This document shows positions 29,512 to 38,439 of a stretch of DNA of 64,000 nucleotides, one piece after another. Source of the stretch: Lederbergia citrisecunda. GTDB taxonomy: Bacteria; Bacillota; Bacilli; Bacillales; Bacillaceae_C. The translations under genes and the position numbers were made by a program. Positions within the stretch are counted from its first letter, which is position 1, and each line of letters begins with the position of its first letter. Below the pieces are notes generated by a model. That model saw nothing but the letters and a program-made list of their open reading frames with translations. It searched no databases and was not told where the DNA came from. The stretch is from the NCBI RefSeq assembly GCF_018343695.1, contig NZ_JAGYPJ010000001.1, positions 124,001 to 188,000 on the forward strand, in the 5' to 3' direction.

Positions 29512-30207
29512 ATGCGCATTCCTATTTTATTTGAAGACAATCATCTACTTGTAATTACAAAGCCTGTAAATATTCCTGTACAAAAAGATAATACTAGAGA
29601 TGTAGATTTACAGTCTTTACTAAAGCAAGATATAAAAATTCGATATGATAAGCCAGGGGACGTTTATCTTGGTCTTGTCCACCGCCTTGATCGTCCTGTT
29701 GGAGGTATTATGGTATTTGCCAAAACATCTAAAGCAGCTTCCAGATTATCTGATGTGATTCGCAGGCAAACGATGGACAGAAAATATTTAGCTATTGTAA
29801 GAGGTACTCCTCCAAGAAAAAAAGGAGTATTGGAACATTATCTTTATAAAGATCAACGAAAAAACAAAGTTTATACAGTTCCGTCCACCCACAAAGAAGG
29901 AAAAAAAGCGATTCTTGAATATGAAGTAATTGAGCAGAATGGAGACCTCAGCTTGCTCGCAGTACGGATTCTAACCGGCCGATCTCATCAAATTCGAGTT
30001 CAGTTATCGGAAGTGGGTTGTCCTTTATTTGGTGACCAGAAATATGGTCAGTCCCTTAATAAGCCTGGACAGCAAATTGCATTATGGGCCAATTCATTGG
30101 CATTTACACATCCAACAAAAAAAGATATGGTAGAGTTTTTCTCATTTCCACCAAAAGAATATCCTTGGGATTTGTGGGGCTACTTAAAAAATCAAAGGAC
30201 CCGATAG
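29512..30207 (+). CDS. RluA-family pseudouridine synthase
   Basis: A 231-residue protein with catalytic HRLDRPVGG (aspartate in the RLD box), GRSHQIRVQL and GDQKYG, the signatures of RluA-type RNA pseudouridine synthases. It lacks an S4 domain, as in the short Bacillus forms. The ATG lies after AAGGTTAAGG. Monocistronic, with a terminator just behind. RNA target unknown. Confidence 0.9.
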   Translation: MRIPILFEDNHLLVITKPVNIPVQKDNTRDVDLQSLLKQDIKIRYDKPGDVYLGLVHRLDRPVGGIMVFAKTSKAASRLSDVIRRQTMDRKYLAIVRGTPPRKKGVLEHYLYKDQRKNKVYTVPSTHKEGKKAILEYEVIEQNGDLSLLAVRILTGRSHQIRVQLSEVGCPLFGDQKYGQSLNKPGQQIALWANSLAFTHPTKKDMVEFFSFPPKEYPWDLWGYLKNQRTR

Positions 30208-30228
30208 TTGGGCCCTTTGATTTTTTTA
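30190..30228 (+). terminator. intrinsic terminator
   Basis: AATCAAAGG (30190-30198) pairs with CCTTTGATT (30214-30222), followed by a run of T. Confidence 0.9.
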
Positions 30229-30263
30229 TATTAAACCCCTTAAACAATGCTTCTGCTTTTATT

Positions 30264-30668
30264 TTATCTAGGCGTAATAGGTTTAACTGATATCGCTGGG
30301 GAGGCAGTCGTTATAATACAGCCTTCAAGATCTTTCTCTTGTAAAAAACCAAGATTAAGAGCAGATTTGATTTTTAGTGCGTCAGGTTTTTTAACAACTT
30401 GGATAAGGTCATTCATTTTTAAATCTTCCAATCTTTTAACCGTTTCTTCTTCGTTATATTTTTCTGCTTTTCTTATTTGCCTTTGAAGTTTGTATCCATT
30501 TAATATTATTTCGCCTTTATCAAGGGAGCCAATTTGACGGTCGAAAAAGTCATGAAAGATCGTTTTTAAATGATTCATTTCAACTTCGATTTCTTTTTTC
30601 TTCTTATTTAGCTCGTAATAATTAATGAGCATTTCTCCTGTAATTAAAGTATCCTGATTATTTTTCAA
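30264..30668 (-). CDS. hypothetical coiled-coil protein
   Basis: A 134-residue soluble protein I do not recognise. Residues about 15-45 (ELNKKKKEIEVEMNHLKTIF) form a coiled coil, and the second half (RLEDLKMNDLIQVVKKPD) is helical. The TTG start follows GGAGGGAG on the minus strand. Alone and convergent with the pseudouridine synthase gene. The style, with a helical stalk and a small C-terminal unit, recalls phage-derived or DNA-binding accessory proteins, but nothing supports this further. Confidence 0.6.
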   Translation of the reverse strand: MKNNQDTLITGEMLINYYELNKKKKEIEVEMNHLKTIFHDFFDRQIGSLDKGEIILNGYKLQRQIRKAEKYNEEETVKRLEDLKMNDLIQVVKKPDALKIKSALNLGFLQEKDLEGCIITTASPAISVKPITPR

Positions 30669-30825
30669 GATTCTCCCTCCAACAATAATAGATATATTAT
30701 CTTATAGTGTTTTGGAAGAAAATATGACTTAAAGTGAAAGATACATAACTAGTTATGATGCATTCATTTAAATGATTGTTCATAGATTAAAAAAGGACCT
30801 TTTTGTGTGGAAATGAGGGATAAGT

Positions 30826-31446
30826 TTGATAGAGATAATATCCACATACAAATGGCACTTTTTAATTGGGCTAGAGGTATTATTTTGGATAGCCTTTATT
30901 ACTTTTTTGGTGCTCAAATATTGGTTTGATACAAAAGCCAAATTTATTTTTTTGGCTTTTACAATTATGTTTGAATGTTTAGATGTACCAATTGCCGTTA
31001 TGGATTATGTAAATACAGGACGGATATCATTTTTTCAAATTACCATATTAATCATTTATTTTTATGCTTTAACATTTGGAAATCAAAACATTCAAAAGCT
31101 GGATATGTATATTAAAAGAAAAATAATGATACTAAAGGGTAAATCCTTGTCCATAGAGGACAAGCGAATTCCTCCTAATAAGGATTACGCTAAGTCCATT
31201 AAGCAAGGTTTTTTAATGCATATTAGCGTTTTTCTTTTGATTCATATTTTGCTTGTAATCGAATTTACTTCGCCGTTACTATCAACTCATATTATTTCAG
31301 ATTTATTCAACAGTGAAACGGGAGACATTTTTCATAATAAAGCAATTAATCGTACAAGTATTATGTGGTCATTGTTTCTAATGATTAATGGATTTGTAGC
31401 TTTGTTATATACGTACTCTCCTTTGGGATTTTATAAAAATAAATAA
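30826..31446 (+). CDS. hypothetical polytopic membrane protein
   Basis: A 206-residue protein with about five membrane helices (near 8-30, 38-55, 65-85, 128-150 and 180-198) separated by a basic cytoplasmic loop (YIKRKIMILKGKSLSIEDKR). No family recognised. The TTG start follows GAGGGATAAG. It is followed by an imperfect hairpin at 31451-31484. Confidence 0.65.
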   Translation: MIEIISTYKWHFLIGLEVLFWIAFITFLVLKYWFDTKAKFIFLAFTIMFECLDVPIAVMDYVNTGRISFFQITILIIYFYALTFGNQNIQKLDMYIKRKIMILKGKSLSIEDKRIPPNKDYAKSIKQGFLMHISVFLLIHILLVIEFTSPLLSTHIISDLFNSETGDIFHNKAINRTSIMWSLFLMINGFVALLYTYSPLGFYKNK

Positions 31447-31450
31447 GTAG

Positions 31451-31490
31451 CCGCCCTGATTGTGTATGCAAGCCATCAGGACGGGTTCAG
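31451..31490 (+). terminator. probable terminator hairpin
   Basis: CCGCCCTGAT and ATCAGGACGG pair with one mismatch; only a weak T-rich tail follows. Confidence 0.5.
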
Positions 31491-31594
31491 TTGTTTCTGG
31501 GTAAATTCTATGAGAGAGTTTCATTTGCCTTATGTGAATATTGACAAGGAAGCTTTCTCTTGAAATATTGCGATTTAAAATGTTAATAATCTTG

Positions 31595-32620
31595 TCATTG
31601 TTTCAATTCCAGGCAATCAGCCAGTTTAATGTTATGTTTAGATAAAATATTGGAGATGGAGTGACGTAAATTATTCTCAATTTGTTCTTTCTCGGTACTG
31701 TTTTGAACAGGAAGCTCCACTAAAAATTGTATGGCGGATTGCTTAAAAGCAATAAAACGAATAGTAGGAATAGAGGAGACTTGTAATCTTTCTACTGCTT
31801 TATGGAGCAACATTTCAACTTTTTTAGAATCTGTGCCAAACGAGACACTAACTCTAACTTCTGCGGTATATTGTTCTCCAGACCGACTATTGATGATTTG
31901 CTCGATAAAATATTGATTTGGAACGACTAATTTCCCTCCTTTATGTGTGATGACAGTAGATCTTAAGTTGATTTTTGAAATTTGTCCAACTTTCTCTTCA
32001 ATTTCAATAGTTTCCCCTACCTCCATCGGCCGTTCAAATAAAATAATAATTCCCGAAACAAAATTGGCGGCGACATTTCGCAAGCCGAATCCGATTCCGA
32101 TTCCTAGAGTGCTTAAGAAGACTACAAATGCACGCATATCTAATCCGACCGTTTGAAAACTTATGATCAACGCGATAATCATCACGACATAGTAAATAAG
32201 CCGATTAATCGTAAAGCTTAATCCAATGTCGATATCAAACTTCTCATAAATAAAAGGCATTATGTGGGTGTTAAATGTTTTTACAAGTCTGCTTGCAAAT
32301 GTGATAATCATAATGGCGACAATAATGAGGAATAAGGAAACCTCGACCCCATCCATTTCGTAAATGGGTGAAAAGACCCATGATTCATTAGAAAAATAAA
32401 AAAGAAACAAAAGTATCGCGCCGTAAAAGGTAGCCCAGTTTAGGATTGCTATAATTGTAGGAAGAATGCGGTCTTTAGACCAATCGGATTTCATCCATCT
32501 TCTTAAGAAGTAAAGCAACCCCCATTTTACGATAAGAATGATCAATACATATACAAAGAATAAAAGAATTTCCTTTAGCGATAATGTTTTAAAAAAAGAG
32601 ATGTCTTGAAATAGCTCCAT
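31595..32620 (-). CDS. MscS-family mechanosensitive channel
   Basis: A 341-residue small-conductance mechanosensitive channel. Membrane helices lie near 15-38, 58-78, 92-110 and 140-160; the pore helix and beta domain follow as STLGIGIGFGLRNVAANFVSGIIILFERP (in parts) and VGETIEIEEKVGQISKI, the MscS signature. It opens under hypo-osmotic shock to release solutes. The minus-strand ATG is 21 bp from the divergent methyltransferase start, so the two promoters must overlap. Confidence 0.9.
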   Translation of the reverse strand: MELFQDISFFKTLSLKEILLFFVYVLIILIVKWGLLYFLRRWMKSDWSKDRILPTIIAILNWATFYGAILLFLFYFSNESWVFSPIYEMDGVEVSLFLIIVAIMIITFASRLVKTFNTHIMPFIYEKFDIDIGLSFTINRLIYYVVMIIALIISFQTVGLDMRAFVVFLSTLGIGIGFGLRNVAANFVSGIIILFERPMEVGETIEIEEKVGQISKINLRSTVITHKGGKLVVPNQYFIEQIINSRSGEQYTAEVRVSVSFGTDSKKVEMLLHKAVERLQVSSIPTIRFIAFKQSAIQFLVELPVQNSTEKEQIENNLRHSISNILSKHNIKLADCLELKQ

Positions 32621-32641
32621 TCAAAATCCCCCTCATTCGAG

Positions 32642-33307
32642 ATGTACCCTTTTAACTTAGGAAAGAAACAAAATGGAGGATACCTAGCAGTGAATGAAAA
32701 ATATTATGATGCAATATTGAATATTAAAACGGAAGGGGAACAGAAGGGCTTTAATCAGTCTTTTCATTACCATCGTTATGAGCCGACGCCATACAGTGGA
32801 TTAGATATATTATTTAATCATTATGAATTAAAAAAGGATGATCACGTCGTTGATTTTGGATGTGGAAAAGGGCGCTTATTATTTTATATCCATCATTTGT
32901 ATAAGTCGTTCGTTACTGGAATTGAAATGAATAAAGATTTGTATCACGATGCTTTGGAAAATAAAAAGCGTTATATTAAACAAAGATCCGGAAAAGACAA
33001 TATTCATTTTCAATGTTGTCTAGCGGAAGAATATGAAATACACCCTCAAGATAATCGCTTTTATTTTTTTAATCCATTTACGATCCAGATTTTTATGAAA
33101 GTAGTTAATCATATTCTGCAATCTGTTGAACAGTTTCAAAGAGATGTAGAGCTAATTTTATATTATAGCTCTGATGACTATATTTTCTATTTGGAGAATC
33201 AAACTTCATTTGAATTGAAAAATGAAATTATCATTCCAGATCTTTATCAAAATAATCCACATGAGAAGTTTTTAATATATTCGTTGAACTACATAAAACA
33301 ATCCTAA
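32642..33307 (+). CDS. class I SAM-dependent methyltransferase
   Basis: A 221-residue protein with the AdoMet motif DHVVDFGCGKGRLLFYI followed by an acidic residue at the end of beta 2 (VTGIEMN). Substrate is unknown; the FYFFNPFTIQIF segment replaces the usual NPPY, so it is not a standard N6-adenine or RNA methylase. It runs directly into the DUF3892 gene (start codons overlap the stop region), with which it should be co-transcribed. Confidence 0.85.
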   Translation: MYPFNLGKKQNGGYLAVNEKYYDAILNIKTEGEQKGFNQSFHYHRYEPTPYSGLDILFNHYELKKDDHVVDFGCGKGRLLFYIHHLYKSFVTGIEMNKDLYHDALENKKRYIKQRSGKDNIHFQCCLAEEYEIHPQDNRFYFFNPFTIQIFMKVVNHILQSVEQFQRDVELILYYSSDDYIFYLENQTSFELKNEIIIPDLYQNNPHEKFLIYSLNYIKQS

Positions 33308-33340
33308 ATGGCAGACCATAACCATTGGGAGGTGTTGAAA

Positions 33341-33652
33341 TTGCAAGAAAAGGATTTTGAACAAATTTATAATGAATATCGTGAACAGAGTGAGCAACAA
33401 GTAGTGGACGAAAGTTACCAAGAAGAAAATGGAAAAGAGCAAATTGTAGCTGTCAGAAAAAATGATGATGGAGATATCATTGCGTTTAAAACAAAATCAG
33501 GACGGGAATTGGATTATGTGACAGCCCTAGACGAAGCGAAGGCTGGGAATATTGCTCATATTGATGTGTTCCATAAATATGGGAGAGATATCATTCGAAG
33601 CGAACCAGACGGGATTAAAGAAAACAACTTAGACAACTTACCTTCATTTTAA
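33341..33652 (+). CDS. DUF3892-family protein
   Basis: A 103-residue protein. The C-terminal half (EQIVAVRKNDDGDIIAFKTKSGR...VTALDEAKAGNIAHIDVF) is a DUF3892 domain, of unknown function. The TTG at 33341 lies six bases after GGGAGGTG; the ATG at 33308 would start in front of that site and is less likely. It follows the methyltransferase gene closely. Confidence 0.8.
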   Translation: MQEKDFEQIYNEYREQSEQQVVDESYQEENGKEQIVAVRKNDDGDIIAFKTKSGRELDYVTALDEAKAGNIAHIDVFHKYGRDIIRSEPDGIKENNLDNLPSF

Positions 33653-33659
33653 AATGAAA

Positions 33660-33694
33660 AAATAAGGAATCCTTAAATTGGATTCCTTATTTCG
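33660..33694 (+). terminator. intrinsic terminator
   Basis: A 13-bp perfect stem, AAATAAGGAATCC (33660-33672) with GGATTCCTTATTT (33680-33692), and a seven-base loop. Confidence 0.9.
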
Positions 33695-33837
33695 TGTCTA
33701 ACTGGAATATCTATCAATCCAGCGAACTCATGACTCCTCCCATCGTAAGTAAGCATTAATCTCATCAAGTTTCTTTTGCCATAGTCGGAGTCTCAATAAC
33801 TCGTGAGTCGAAGAACAAGGCGTTTCTTTTTTGCTTT

Positions 33838-34227
33838 TTACCAATTTAATCCCAATCTTAATGTACAGCAATCACCTTGATATTTAGCATTTGTTAACTC
33901 AATGACGATGCCATCAGGAGTATAATGACTTTTTGCCTTAACTGTAATACCGGTGGATTGTATTAATTGATCTACTTTACTTTGATTGTCCTTTTGAGCT
34001 GCGTCCATAAGGTCATGAGCAAATCTTGGGGAAGTAGTTATTTTTGTTATTATCTTATTTGCTTCGTTCACTAAGATTCGAAATTTTTTAGTAGATTGAA
34101 TAAATTGCTTAGTATTAATTGGTGGAAACATCTGCCGGTCGTAATAATACACAGGATATTGATGTAAGACAGGCAATCCTCTGTATGAGTAACCATATGG
34201 ATTGTAGCAAAAATTAGGAGTGTACAA
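33838..34227 (-). CDS. small conserved Bacillus protein, possible spore-associated (YuzC-like)
   Basis: A 129-residue protein: a Tyr/Pro-rich N-terminus (YNPYGYSYRGLPVLHQYPVY) followed by a helical part (RILVNEANKIITKITTSPRF, MDAAQKDNQSKVDQLIQSTGI) and an end with CCTLRLGL. I recall similar Bacillus proteins of unknown function (YuzC-type); the Tyr-rich head resembles spore-coat proteins, but this is weak. The TTG at 34227 follows GGAGGATCC with good spacing; an upstream ATG at 34248 overlaps the ribosome-binding site. Confidence 0.65.
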   Translation of the reverse strand: MYTPNFCYNPYGYSYRGLPVLHQYPVYYYDRQMFPPINTKQFIQSTKKFRILVNEANKIITKITTSPRFAHDLMDAAQKDNQSKVDQLIQSTGITVKAKSHYTPDGIVIELTNAKYQGDCCTLRLGLNW

Positions 34228-34526
34228 TACGGATCCTCCTCTCCTCATACGCTATATATCATATGTGCAATAAAAACGAGTGTTCACCATAATAGTGGCA
34301 CTGCCTCTTGTTTTTGTTAATGAACAGCAATTCTGTTAATATTGAAGCTCTGATCAATTAAATAATGGTTTCTTTTACGAACATTCCATCTTTTGTGGAT
34401 AGGAGGAGGTTTTTCAATATATGATTTAATATTTTTACAATTTTGATAGAGTGATTTATTCCCACTGTGCTATTATATAATTGTTAATATACAAAAAATT
34501 TTATCCATGGAAATGGGAGAAGAATC

Positions 34527-35711
34527 ATGAATGTTTTCAAGGACTTTAAAGACTTTTTAAGAATTAAAGGGGCTTGGTATTTACTTGTTGGATTGTTTTT
34601 GTATGGAATTGGGACAGGGATATTAGCCCCAATGAATGCGGTTTATATGAGTGAAGGAATCGGGTTGTCTAAAGTCCAAATCGCTTCCATTTTCTCGATT
34701 TCCGTTTTAATGAATATGGCTATTACGATCATGGTCGGTTTTATTAGTGATAAAATGAAACGCAAAAAACCGTTGCCACTATTTGCATTAATACTATGTA
34801 TGATTGGGCTTATCCTTTATATGAGAGCGGATACATTTGTTGAAGCACTGATAGGCATGATTATAGCAGTAGCTCCTTCCGGCTTGATTATGGGGCAGTT
34901 TTTTGCAATGGCACGTAACCATTTCATGAGGCTTGCTCCAAATATTTTTGAAATCGCGCAAATTTGGTTGCGGGCTATGATGAGTGTTGGTTTTTTTGTA
35001 GGACTTCTTTTAGGTGCGAACTTATTTTTAATCGCTAGTTTCAAAGGGATTCTCATTGGAAATTTAGCAGGGTACTTTTTGCTGTTTGTTCTCCTTTTAT
35101 TGTACAAGGAATATGATCCAGTTGATGTTGAATCGAATGTCTCCAAAGGAGAAGCTTTTTCATTCATTATGCTCTTTGCACTGTTATTGTTAGGGTGTGC
35201 GGATTCCTTAAGAGGGCTTTATTTACAGCTTGTTGTCGTTAATTTATTTGAAAAACCACAAATCATGTCGTACTTATGGAGTGTTCAAGCGGTCTTTGAA
35301 TTGCTATTCATGACATTCGCAGGGTATTGGGCAATGAAATTCGGAAGCAAAAGGGTTATATTATTGAGCAGCTTTTGTGCGCTTATTACATATACAATTT
35401 ATAGTACAAGTCCACCGCTTTTCGTCTTTTTCCTTGTCCAGCCGCTTTATTCTTTTTACGTATCTGTGTTGTATGGTGTAGCTATGGGGTATGTACAAAG
35501 AATGTTCCATACGAAAATAGGCTTCGGCTCAAGTATTTATGTGTTTTTATTTCAAATGGCATCCCTCATAGGCTATATTTTGCCGTTTTTAATCAAAGGG
35601 TACAGCCCGCAAATTTTCATTATTCCGAGTATCCTCGTTGGAGTAGGAATTTTATTAATGGGTGGTTTAGCTTTAAAAAATCGCCAAAAACCAATGACAT
35701 TATCAGCATAA
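34527..35711 (+). CDS. MFS transporter (sugar-efflux/drug type)
   Basis: A 394-residue transporter with 12 membrane helices. GFISDKMKRKK is the motif-A loop, and the second half has AMKFGSKRVILL. N-terminal glycine-rich YGIGTGILAPMNAVYMSEG is like SetA/MFS_1 sugar-efflux or unknown exporters. ATG after GGGAGAAG. It is convergent with the GH5 gene; a link to sugar transport is possible but unproven. Confidence 0.8.
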   Translation: MNVFKDFKDFLRIKGAWYLLVGLFLYGIGTGILAPMNAVYMSEGIGLSKVQIASIFSISVLMNMAITIMVGFISDKMKRKKPLPLFALILCMIGLILYMRADTFVEALIGMIIAVAPSGLIMGQFFAMARNHFMRLAPNIFEIAQIWLRAMMSVGFFVGLLLGANLFLIASFKGILIGNLAGYFLLFVLLLLYKEYDPVDVESNVSKGEAFSFIMLFALLLLGCADSLRGLYLQLVVVNLFEKPQIMSYLWSVQAVFELLFMTFAGYWAMKFGSKRVILLSSFCALITYTIYSTSPPLFVFFLVQPLYSFYVSVLYGVAMGYVQRMFHTKIGFGSSIYVFLFQMASLIGYILPFLIKGYSPQIFIIPSILVGVGILLMGGLALKNRQKPMTLSA

Positions 35712-35717
35712 AAAATG

Positions 35718-35745
35718 GCCGGATTCCCTTACAGGAGATCCGGCT
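35718..35745. terminator. bidirectional terminator
   Basis: GCCGGAT (35718-35724) with ATCCGGC (35738-35744); an A-run precedes it (T-run for the minus-strand GH5 gene) and CTTT follows. Confidence 0.75.
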
Positions 35746-35751
35746 TTACCT

Positions 35752-37224
35752 TTATTGATTTCGAGTAATTGTAATGCTGCGAATTCCATTGGTGGTAGGA
35801 GGAATTTCTACATAACCAGTATGGGAATCGTCTATCGTCCTGATTTTATATGTGCTCCCTTCAGGACTTAACGTAATACTCATTTTTCGAATATCTGGAA
35901 GATAAATGATGCTCGGTTCCTCTAAATCTATCGTTTCATTCCATTTCATTTGAAAAGTTTTTAAGCTATGCTCATAGCGATATTGTAATAAACATCCAGC
36001 AACAGCTAAAGGAAAACCTCGCGAGACACCTAAAAAGGATAGACTTTTATCCATATCCGGTGTGTAACTCCAGTACGTGTCGCTACAAAGATGCTTTTCA
36101 AAAAGTCTTTGGTTATGAAGAGATACATGTCCAGTATCGTCTGTTTCATAAAAGGCTCCCCATTCCCCAATAAGCATAGGCATATCCAACCTTTTCCGCG
36201 TACTTTCATGTCGTTCGAAAATGAACTCTAATCTACGATCGTTCGCCGTATGAGCTAGTTCTGTATCTACAACTAAATCGTAGGCGTGAGGGGCGTAAGC
36301 TTGGGCTTGTTCGTCTTTAATCGGAAGAATCATACTTGAAACACCTAGGTTGGAAAAATAATTAGTTTCCAAAAATAATATTCCATCTTTGTCGTATGCC
36401 CTTATTGCCTTGGAAAGTTTATGATATAGCTGCGATAAGTGATTTTTCTCAAAAGATTGTATAATATGAGTTGGTGAGTCTACAACTCTCTGAAATACCT
36501 CAACATCTTCAAGTAAACTCAAATAATCATCCTTATTATTCGGATCACTCCACGCAGAAAATAAATGTTCGATATCAACTTCACCGTATCGTTCTCCGTA
36601 GATTTCGGCAAATGTGGTAAACATAAGTTCATTAACCTTTTGAACAGGGCTTCCTATAAAAGGTTCATTTATTAAATCATAGCCAATAATATTTGGTTCT
36701 ATATGAAGTTTTTTGACCAGATATGCCCAAGCATTAATAAAATGATCTTGAATGCCAACCCCATCAGGACCCAGAGAGTTATTCCAAAAATGATCGAATG
36801 CTTTTTGCACTGCAGCATTAAATAAATACGCATCGCTCCATACTTGGCCAGGTTCGTACATTTCACCGTCAGTTATCGTTGCCCAAGCAGGTGCACCATC
36901 TCCGAACTCTGAGCTAAATAAATCTTGGTGCATGTCTAAAAACACGAGAAGATCGTATTGATTAGCCTTATGAATCAATTGTCGCAATTCCTCAATATAA
37001 TGTTCATCATAAACACCTGGTTCAGGTTCTAGCTCGTCCCAGATGACTCCGAGTCTAATAACATTCATGCCCCACATTTGTAACTTTTGAAAATCTTCTT
37101 CAGTCCAAGAACCGATATAATGTTGCTTCTTTTCTTTACAGACCATATTGACGCCATGAAGCAACACTTGTCTACCAAATTCATCTACAAAATGTTTTCC
37201 ATCCACTTTTATACGCCTGGCCAT
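35752..37224 (-). CDS. glycoside hydrolase family 5, cytoplasmic endoglycoceramidase-like
   Basis: A 490-residue (beta/alpha)8 enzyme with acid/base in DLINEPF (E187) and nucleophile in LIGEWGAFYE (E354). The N-terminal VDEFGRQVLLHGVNMVCK and FLDMHQDLFSSEFGDGAP resemble endoglycoceramidase or beta-glucosylceramidase-like GH5 members, and a C-terminal beta-sandwich of about 80 residues follows. There is no signal peptide, so it acts inside the cell on imported or membrane-derived glycosides. The N-terminal Met is preceded by GGGAAGATGG on the minus strand. Neighbour MFS gene is convergent. Exact substrate unknown. Confidence 0.82.
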   Translation of the reverse strand: MARRIKVDGKHFVDEFGRQVLLHGVNMVCKEKKQHYIGSWTEEDFQKLQMWGMNVIRLGVIWDELEPEPGVYDEHYIEELRQLIHKANQYDLLVFLDMHQDLFSSEFGDGAPAWATITDGEMYEPGQVWSDAYLFNAAVQKAFDHFWNNSLGPDGVGIQDHFINAWAYLVKKLHIEPNIIGYDLINEPFIGSPVQKVNELMFTTFAEIYGERYGEVDIEHLFSAWSDPNNKDDYLSLLEDVEVFQRVVDSPTHIIQSFEKNHLSQLYHKLSKAIRAYDKDGILFLETNYFSNLGVSSMILPIKDEQAQAYAPHAYDLVVDTELAHTANDRRLEFIFERHESTRKRLDMPMLIGEWGAFYETDDTGHVSLHNQRLFEKHLCSDTYWSYTPDMDKSLSFLGVSRGFPLAVAGCLLQYRYEHSLKTFQMKWNETIDLEEPSIIYLPDIRKMSITLSPEGSTYKIRTIDDSHTGYVEIPPTTNGIRSITITRNQ

Positions 37225-37352
37225 CTTCCCATCTCCTATAAAAATGTTTATGTTATAATTTTAACATTAAAAGGCTTGAATATTTCTAAAAATTAAATAT
37301 TTTAATGATATAATAGAGAAATTCGAACAGATTAGAAAAAGTGAGGGTTATG

Positions 37353-38177
37353 ATGGTGGAAAAAGTTGTCTCTATGAAGGACGTTTCTTTTAGAAGAAAT
37401 AAGCAGGAAATATTAAGTGGAGTCAATTGGGAAATAAATAAAGATGAACATTGGGCGATTCTTGGTTTAAACGGATCGGGAAAAACGTCCCTACTCAATA
37501 TTGTAACGGGATACCAGATGCCCACAACTGGTGATGTCACAGTACTTGGACGTCAATTCGGTAAATCATATATACCTGATTTACGAAAAGAAATTGGATT
37601 TGTCAGCAGTGCATTAGAACGATTTTCTGAAGTATTAGACTATGAAACGGTAGAAGAAATTGTCGTGAGTGGGAAATTTGCTTCCATCGGATTGTACGAG
37701 GAAGTTACAGAAGAAGATTGGGAAAAGGCAAATACGTTAATCAAAAGCTTTCGATTAGACTATTTAATAGGAAAGAGATATCATCTATTATCCCAGGGTG
37801 AAAAGAGAAGAGTATTAATCGCAAGATCTTTAATGAGTGAACCAAAAATTCTTATATTAGATGAGCCGTGTTCGGGGTTGGATATTCTTTCAAGGGAAGA
37901 TGTTTTACTTTTAACCAAAGAGATTGCCAATTACAATTGTCATTTAATTTATGTAACACATCATATTGAGGAGTTAGTGGAAGAGATAAGTCATGTATTG
38001 CTTCTTCGCGATGGAAAAATAGTTGCTGCCGGACCAAAGTCTGAAGTGGTTACAGATGAACTATTAACAGAAACATTTGGTATTTCCGTAGGAGTTCACT
38101 GGGAAGATAACCGTCCATGGCTTTCTGTGAGAAAGGATATAGGGTGGACGAAATTTGGACCTGTAGAAACTAAATGA
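37353..38177 (+). CDS. YlmA-like ABC ATPase
   Basis: A 274-residue stand-alone ABC ATP-binding protein. Walker A is GLNGSGKTS, the signature is LSQGEKRRVLIARS, Walker B is ILILDEPCSGLD, followed by TLIYVTHH-type H-loop (YVTHHIEE). Order and spacing match B. subtilis YlmA, which has no known membrane partner. I choose ATG 37353, six bases after GTGAGGG; ATG 37350 and GTG 37341 are alternatives. It ends at a strong terminator. Function unknown, perhaps a translation or stress ATPase rather than a transporter. Confidence 0.85.
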   Translation: MVEKVVSMKDVSFRRNKQEILSGVNWEINKDEHWAILGLNGSGKTSLLNIVTGYQMPTTGDVTVLGRQFGKSYIPDLRKEIGFVSSALERFSEVLDYETVEEIVVSGKFASIGLYEEVTEEDWEKANTLIKSFRLDYLIGKRYHLLSQGEKRRVLIARSLMSEPKILILDEPCSGLDILSREDVLLLTKEIANYNCHLIYVTHHIEELVEEISHVLLLRDGKIVAAGPKSEVVTDELLTETFGISVGVHWEDNRPWLSVRKDIGWTKFGPVETK

Positions 38178-38231
38178 GTTGGACTAATGTTTATTTGGAC
38201 CTTTGTAGGCAAGTATAAGCATTTAATAAAT

Positions 38232-38269
38232 GGAAGGTCACATTAAATCGTCAATGTGACCTTCCTTGA
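38232..38269 (+). terminator. intrinsic terminator
   Basis: 13-bp perfect stem GGAAGGTCACATT (38232-38244) / AATGTGACCTTCC (38253-38265), eight-base loop; T-run is short. Confidence 0.82.
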
Positions 38270-38272
38270 TAA

Positions 38273-38419
38273 AAATGCGTTCGATGAGCGCATCATTATG
38301 CCTTCAATCATGAAAAAACCTTTATCAGGGTCATGATGAGCGGTTCAATGTGCCCTCAAATGTGTAAGACCTTTACCAAGGCCACGATGAACCCTTCAAT
38401 ATTTCCTTCAATCCGAAAG
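38273..38419. repeat. degenerate tandem array, period 51-52 bp
   Basis: GATGAGCG occurs at 38283 and 38335, and GATGAACC at 38386, i.e. spaced by 52 and 51 bp. ACCTTTATCAGGGTC (38318) and ACCTTTACCAAGGCC (38369) are 51 bp apart. Each unit ends in a CCTCAA/CCTTCAA-type block. CCTTTATC and CCCTCAA also occur in the 104-bp array near iol. The array lies between the YlmA-like gene's terminator and the convergent YktB gene; no ORF spans it. Confidence 0.78.
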
Positions 38420-38439
38420 TAGATCAGTAAAAAGTAAAA

